Origin: Acidimicrobiaceae bacterium
GTDB taxonomy: Bacteria; Actinomycetota; Acidimicrobiia; Acidimicrobiales; RAAP-2
Assembly (NCBI GenBank): GCA_003132305.1
Contig: PKXJ01000032.1
Location: forward strand, 47,603-111,602
Reading direction: 5' to 3'
DNA length: 64,000 nucleotides
Made by a program: the position numbers and the translations under genes. The notes under the pieces are model-generated. The model searched no databases and was not told where the DNA came from. It saw only the letters and a program-made list of their open reading frames with translations. Below are positions 59,882 through 64,000 of the stretch, one piece after another; position 1 is the stretch's first letter; every line of letters begins with the position of its first letter.

Positions 59882-60859
59882 GTGATGATTCGTCACGTGT
59901 CGGTCCCCAGCAGCGATCAACTTGAACACGCTCGCGACATCGTTGATCACTACTTAGAGCCGACACCCACCGTCTCGATTCTCGTGCGCGGAAGAAAAGT
60001 GTTCGTCAAACTCGAGAGCCTTCAGGTCACTGGCTCGTTCAAGATTCGTGGCGCCCTCGCCGCGGTGGACGCGGCGCACCGCGTGGATCCGAACGGCGCG
60101 GTGATTACCGCCTCGGCGGGCAATCATGGTCTCGGTATTGCCCACGCTGCGTCGTTGTTGGGTGTGCGCGCCACGGTGGTGGTGCCGGCGAACGCCTCGG
60201 TCGCCAAGGTGAAGAAGCTCTCCACGTACAACATTGAACTGATTCAGTTCGGCTCTTCGTACGACGAGGCGCAAAGCCACGCGAAGAACCTGGCCGACGA
60301 GCGATCCATTCGATTCATCTCTCCCTTTAACGACAGCGACGTCATCGCGGGCCAGTCAACGATCTTTGACGAGATGCTGCGTCAAGCCCCTGCGATTGAG
60401 CACGTCGTCGTCTCCGTAGGTGGTGGCGGACTGATCTCGGGTACGCTCCTTTCGCGCGACGCGCAGGACCGCTCGGACATACGCGTGACGGGCGTGCAGC
60501 CCGAAGAGAGCGCGGCGCTGTACCACGTGCTTCGTGGCGCGACCATGAGTGACATTGTTCATAATCCGACGATCGCTGACGGGCTGGCCGGGGGCGGTGA
60601 CGACGGCGCGATCACCAACGAACTCATAGCCAAGAGTGGGATTGACCTCGTGCTCGTGCCCGAAGTCGAGATTCGTCGCGCGGTTCGCGAGATCGCCGAG
60701 AACAACGGGCTCGTGATGGAAGGCTCGGCTGCGGCGTCGTACGCCGCGATCGCGGCCAATCGTGTTGACGACGTCACTTCGCGCGTTGGTTTCATCGCGA
60801 GTGGTCGTAACATCTCGCACGAGTTGCTCATTGAACTCTTGAGCGAACCCTTAACGTAG
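59882..60859 (+). CDS. PLP-dependent threonine/serine dehydratase
   Basis: A 325-residue fold-type II PLP enzyme. The PLP lysine is in LQVTGSFKIRGALAAVD, the substrate loop is VITASAGNHGLGIAHAASLLG, and the phosphate-binding glycine loop is VVSVGGGGLISGTLL. There is no C-terminal ACT regulatory domain, so it is the short, catabolic or racemase-like type. Reaction is deamination of threonine or serine; racemisation is possible. The start is one of two adjacent ATG codons at 59882. It is divergent from the CadD-like gene. Confidence 0.87.
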   Translation: MMIRHVSVPSSDQLEHARDIVDHYLEPTPTVSILVRGRKVFVKLESLQVTGSFKIRGALAAVDAAHRVDPNGAVITASAGNHGLGIAHAASLLGVRATVVVPANASVAKVKKLSTYNIELIQFGSSYDEAQSHAKNLADERSIRFISPFNDSDVIAGQSTIFDEMLRQAPAIEHVVVSVGGGGLISGTLLSRDAQDRSDIRVTGVQPEESAALYHVLRGATMSDIVHNPTIADGLAGGGDDGAITNELIAKSGIDLVLVPEVEIRRAVREIAENNGLVMEGSAAASYAAIAANRVDDVTSRVGFIASGRNISHELLIELLSEPLT

Positions 60860-60900
60860 AGCCCGGAGGCTTTTCACGGACGAAACGGTAGGGTGGTGAA

Positions 60901-61686
60901 ATGGCAGTAAAGAAGCGCTTTATGGGCATAGCGCTCGCCGCCGTCGCCCTCGCGCTCACTGTTGCTGGCGTGGTCATCGCCGCCACCGACTCTAACCCGG
61001 GGGGCCTTACGAAGGATCCCCTGACGCTCAACGGCTATCCACCGTCGTCGGCGAACCTGCTCGTGAGCGTGTCAACGGGGGCCGACTTTAGCCTCAGTGC
61101 CAACGTCGCGGTGGACTTCAAATCCAACAAAGCTGACGCCGTGGTGCGCATCCCCGTGGTGGTCACGTCGGCCGCCGTAGAACTACGACTCATCCAGAAT
61201 CGTCTCTACGCCCGCTCGGCGAGCGCGTCCAGTGGACCGTGGCTGGACGCGAAGGTGAAGACACCAGCGCTCCTTGGCGTTGCGCTCGAGTTGACCAAAC
61301 CCGACATCAATCTCATCACGGGTTTTCAAAAGACGGTGACCAAGAGTGGATACTCCACGACCTACGTCTTCTACCGCGATCACGTCGCCCTGTCGAGTCT
61401 CCTCAGATCGTCAACGTCGTCCGTGCTCGGGTCGGTTCGTTGGACCATCACCGTGGGCAGCCAGGGTGAAGTCTCCAAGAGCACCCTCGCCGTGAAATCG
61501 AAACGCACTACCACGACCGTGAGCGTGACGGTGTTGTCGTATAACCAACCGGCGCCCGTCGCCACGCCGTCGAACGTGAAGCCAATCGCACTCGCCGAGA
61601 TAGACAAACTGCTCGGCAGTAAGTACTTCACTTCGTTGTTGATTCCTCGCGACTTCACCTCACTTTCGCGAGCCAGCCTCAGTTAG
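60901..61686 (+). CDS. Secreted or membrane-anchored protein of unknown function
   Basis: A 261-residue protein with a basic start and one hydrophobic segment (FMGIALAAVALALTVAGVVIA), which is a signal peptide or anchor. The rest is beta-rich with many Ser, Thr and Val, for example LSANVAVDFKSNKADAVVRI and SVRWTITVGSQGEVSKSTL, recalling LppX/LolA-like lipid-binding folds, though no lipobox cysteine is present. No firm family. The stop (TAG) is directly followed by the GTG of the next gene, so the two are co-transcribed. Confidence 0.65.
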   Translation: MAVKKRFMGIALAAVALALTVAGVVIAATDSNPGGLTKDPLTLNGYPPSSANLLVSVSTGADFSLSANVAVDFKSNKADAVVRIPVVVTSAAVELRLIQNRLYARSASASSGPWLDAKVKTPALLGVALELTKPDINLITGFQKTVTKSGYSTTYVFYRDHVALSSLLRSSTSSVLGSVRWTITVGSQGEVSKSTLAVKSKRTTTTVSVTVLSYNQPAPVATPSNVKPIALAEIDKLLGSKYFTSLLIPRDFTSLSRASLS

Positions 61687-62334
61687 GTGGAGACCGTGGA
61701 CGACGTGCACCCTGAACCTCACTGGCCAGCTTCGTTGGCCCTGTTGGTCTGCTCGGGACTCTACGTTCTGCTCCCCAGCCGTCTCGTCGTAGGGCCCAAG
61801 TGGCTGCTACCGGTTCTGGTGATCTTGCCGCTCATCCCGCTTTCGGCGAGAAGGCATCGGCGACCCGATGAGGCGCCGTGGGTTCGCTATCTCTGTATTA
61901 CCCTCATTGCCATTATCACGGCGGCGAACTGCACCTCGGTGGTGTTTCTCATCGACCGACTCTTCTTCGGCGCTCACGTCGTGGGTCGTTCACTTATCTA
62001 CTCCGCCGCGTCAATTTGGTGCACGAACTTCATCGTCTTTGGTCTGTGGCTCTGGGAGATGGACCGTGGAGGTCCACATCGGCGCGCCGGTTCGGAAAAG
62101 CGTTTCCCCGACATTCAATTTCCTCAAATGGAGAACCCCACGATGGCGCCGGGTGACTGGCGGCCTCGCTTTGTCGACTATCTCTACACTTCATTCGCGA
62201 ACGGTACGAGTTTCGCTCCCGCCGACGCGATGCCCCTTTCGATTCAGGCGAAGTCACTCTTCGCTACCGAAGCGTTAGTTTCGTTCGTCACGATCGCGGT
62301 GATCGCCGGCGAAGCGGTGAACATTCTGCGTTAG
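61687..62334 (+). CDS. Membrane protein with ion-channel-like C-terminal region
   Basis: A 215-residue protein with about five hydrophobic segments; GTG 61687 directly follows the previous stop. The C-terminal part DYLYTSFANGTSFAPADAMP followed by ALVSFVTIAVIAGEAVNIL is a pattern seen in uncharacterised actinobacterial membrane proteins, and its layout also recalls the C-terminus of the DUF1345 protein at 56163 (aromatic segment, Phe-x-x-x-Asp, then LVSF helix). A two-pore potassium-channel-like fold has been suggested for such segments, but no selectivity motif (TVGYG) is present. Its stop overlaps the convergent oxidoreductase gene by 4 bases. Confidence 0.65.
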   Translation: METVDDVHPEPHWPASLALLVCSGLYVLLPSRLVVGPKWLLPVLVILPLIPLSARRHRRPDEAPWVRYLCITLIAIITAANCTSVVFLIDRLFFGAHVVGRSLIYSAASIWCTNFIVFGLWLWEMDRGGPHRRAGSEKRFPDIQFPQMENPTMAPGDWRPRFVDYLYTSFANGTSFAPADAMPLSIQAKSLFATEALVSFVTIAVIAGEAVNILR

Positions 62335-63731
62335 GGCGGAAACTGATTGAAGAGTCGATCGAGCCAGTGGCTAGCGCGGCTCTCCTGGTTTCTCCGCTCT
62401 TCGACGCGATCGGCCCAGGCGGCGAGCCCGAGGCCCACGTTGATTCCGGTCCAGCGCAGGGGTTCAACTTCCCAGCGTTTGCTCCGATGCTGCACGAAGG
62501 GCAACGCCGTGTAGGCGGTTTCTTCACGGGGTGCGCAGATGAGATCGGCGAGACAGTTCGCGGCGAGATAACTCATCACGACGCCGTCACCGGTGTAGCC
62601 ACCGGCACTCGCGAGACCCGTCGTGTAGTTCACGAGTACCGAGGGAGAGAGATCGCGCGGCATGGCGAGCGGGCCGCCCCAGCGGTGCGTGACGCTGCCT
62701 TCGAGAGAAGGAAAGAGTTCGCGAAGGGTTGCTTCGAGGAGGCGAAAGACCTTGGGGTTCTCGTCGAAGCGCTCTTCCACCGTCGAGCCGAAGTGGTACG
62801 GCGCGCCGCGCCCGCCAAAGGCCACGCGGTCGTCGTTGGTGCGCTGCCCGTAGATGACGAGGTGACGGTCGTCGGCGAAGGTCTCGTAGTTTCGAAAGCC
62901 GGCCTCGTCCCAGAAGGAACGGGACTGGGGCTCGGTGGCGATCATGAGCGAGTAGATCGGCGCCACGCTTCGCCGCTCGCCGGGCAACGTCGTCGTGAAG
63001 CCCTCGGTGGCTCGAACAATGAAGCGCGCGTGCACGCTCGCTCGGGTCGTGACGACCTCGGCCAGCGCGGCGTTCTTCGCGCCGAGGATGCGCGTGACGG
63101 TCGTGTTCTCGAAGATCTTGACGCCGAGTCGCTCGTTCACCTCGGCGAGACCCCGCACGAGTCGAGCGGGGTGAATTCGCGCGCAGTGGGGCGAGTAGGT
63201 CGCGCCGAGTGAGTCGCTGAGGGTTCCGCGCTCGCGAGCCTCGCCTTCGTCGAGCCACGTCACGTCGTGGGCGCCGTATCCGCGTTCGTGGGCGGCCGCG
63301 ACGCTCTCGCGCAGTCGCGTGGCTTGCACTTCGCTTCGAGCAAAGGTCATCGTGCCACCTTGCACAAAGTGCGCGTCGATGCCGTCGGCGCTGATCGACG
63401 CGCCGAGTGAGCGCACCGCGCCTTGAAGCTCGAGGCGCAGATGATCGAAGGCGTCTTTCCCGTAGCGCGCGATGACCGCGTCGTCACTCAGGGGATAGAG
63501 TGCCGACGCCCAACCGCCGTTACGTCCCGAAGCCCCAAAGCCGCAGACCGACTTTTCGAGTACGGCGACGCGTAGCGAAGCGTCACGTCGTTTGAGTTCG
63601 CGCGCGGTCCATAGACCGCTGAAGCCGCCGCCCACGATCGCGACGTCGACGTCGAGATGTTCACGAAGGGGCGCTCGGGGCGTCACCGGCTGGTCGAGGC
63701 TCGACCACCACAGTGAGTCGGGCGGTCGCAC
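62331..63731 (-). CDS. FAD-dependent amine/amino-acid oxidase-like protein (DAO family)
   Basis: A 466-residue flavoprotein of the D-amino acid oxidase family. The FAD site is VAIVGGGFSGLWTARELKR near residue 30, followed by EKSVCGFGASGRNGGWASAL, the GASGRNGG motif shared with gamma-glutamylputrescine and glycine oxidases. Late motifs are HRWGGPLAMPRDLSPSVL and GGYTGDGVVMSYLAANCLAD. It probably oxidises an amine or amino acid. It overlaps the upstream class III aminotransferase gene by one base, a pairing that fits polyamine or omega-amino acid breakdown. Confidence 0.82.
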   Translation of the reverse strand: MRPPDSLWWSSLDQPVTPRAPLREHLDVDVAIVGGGFSGLWTARELKRRDASLRVAVLEKSVCGFGASGRNGGWASALYPLSDDAVIARYGKDAFDHLRLELQGAVRSLGASISADGIDAHFVQGGTMTFARSEVQATRLRESVAAAHERGYGAHDVTWLDEGEARERGTLSDSLGATYSPHCARIHPARLVRGLAEVNERLGVKIFENTTVTRILGAKNAALAEVVTTRASVHARFIVRATEGFTTTLPGERRSVAPIYSLMIATEPQSRSFWDEAGFRNYETFADDRHLVIYGQRTNDDRVAFGGRGAPYHFGSTVEERFDENPKVFRLLEATLRELFPSLEGSVTHRWGGPLAMPRDLSPSVLVNYTTGLASAGGYTGDGVVMSYLAANCLADLICAPREETAYTALPFVQHRSKRWEVEPLRWTGINVGLGLAAWADRVEERRNQESRASHWLDRLFNQFPP

Positions 63732-64000
63732 TAGATGTTGAGCTTGGACGCTCCGGTGAATACTTCACGCAGGACCCCGGCCATGAAGTCGATGTCCTCG
63801 CGAGTAGAGATCAGGGGTGGCGCGAGTTGCACGACGGGGTCGCCGCGGTCGTCCGAGCGACAGATGAGTCCGCGACGGAACATTTCGGGCGACACGTAGC
63901 CGCGCAGGAGTCGTTCGGCGTCGTCGCCGGCCCACGTCTCTTTGGTGATCTGATCCTTCACGAGTTCGATGCCCCAGAAGTAGCCCGCGCCGCGAACGTC
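63731..64000 (-). CDS. Class III aminotransferase, C-terminal end (cut by window edge)
   Basis: Only the last 89 codons are inside the window; the frame is open to base 64000. It begins DVRGAGYFWGIELVKD, the conserved segment near the C-terminus of class III (omega) aminotransferases, and ends with RRGLICRSDDRGDPVVQLAP and the helix DIDFMAGVLREVF. The PLP lysine lies outside. Beta-alanine, GABA or putrescine aminotransferase are all possible. It lies just upstream of, and overlaps by one base, the FAD oxidase gene. Confidence 0.82.
   Translation of the reverse strand, partial: DVRGAGYFWGIELVKDQITKETWAGDDAERLLRGYVSPEMFRRGLICRSDDRGDPVVQLAPPLISTREDIDFMAGVLREVFTGASKLNI

Overview
The window looks like a chromosomal segment of a high-GC actinobacterium. 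Pointers are the YlbL/S16 peptidase plus UPF0182 gene pair, many GTG starts, short or absent leaders, a YerC/TrpR-like regulator heading a histidine operon, and a long-form HisG. Gene content and moderately high GC (about 60% by eye) fit the class Acidimicrobiia best, but that placement is inference. There is no rRNA, CRISPR array, intact insertion sequence or prophage; one tRNA (initiator tRNA-Met) is present. Layout: 1-4978 holds the end of an S16/PDZ protease, a DivIVA-like coiled-coil protein with an unexpected MuF-like C-terminus, and a UPF0182 membrane protein. 5017-11604 holds a FAD-linked oxidase, an MFS transporter and two divergent secreted proteins that share a C-terminal domain; one of them carries three 249-bp repeats. 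11783-17209 holds initiator tRNA-Met, a cyclase/ATPase/TPR regulator without a normal start codon for its conserved N-terminus, a TetR repressor with a perfect operator facing an interrupted gene, a GNAT acetyltransferase and a small membrane protein. 17298-21540 is a potADBC polyamine-type importer. 21580-27866 is the histidine locus: hisA divergent from yerC-hisG-hisD-hisCB(fusion)-hisH-hisF-hisIE, with nearly every junction overlapping. 27968-33038 is a probable ferric-iron ABC importer (binding protein, double-length permease, ATPase) followed by an FTR1-like membrane protein and a 79-residue membrane partner. 33042-41701 holds mixed metabolic genes (DODA-type dioxygenase, GH3 hydrolase, gluconokinase, threonine-aldolase-like enzyme, PEBP, HAD phosphatase, glutamate dehydrogenase, an F420/LLM oxidoreductase) and a PAS-domain remnant. 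41698-49224 holds a heterodimeric ABC exporter and a second, larger cyclase/ATPase/TPR protein. 49371-52715 is a nucleobase salvage island: upp, a yeast-type cytosine deaminase, a phosphoribosyltransferase and an NCS1 permease. 52716-58051 is gene-sparse and partly decayed, with an orphan Tat-exported oligopeptide-type binding protein, a DUF1345 protein and an encapsulated-ferritin-like protein with no encapsulin nearby. 58052-64000 holds an MFS transporter, a CadD-like protein, a threonine/serine dehydratase, a secreted protein, a membrane protein, an FAD amine oxidase-like enzyme and the end of a class III aminotransferase. Working together: the pot importer and the terminal oxidase/aminotransferase pair could serve polyamine use; the iron importer, FTR1-like protein and ferritin-like protein suggest attention to iron; the salvage island would take cytosine from import to UMP. 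The most notable observations are the DivIVA-MuF fusion, the HisC-HisB fusion, the FTR1-like pair inside the iron operon and the encapsulin-less EncFtn protein.
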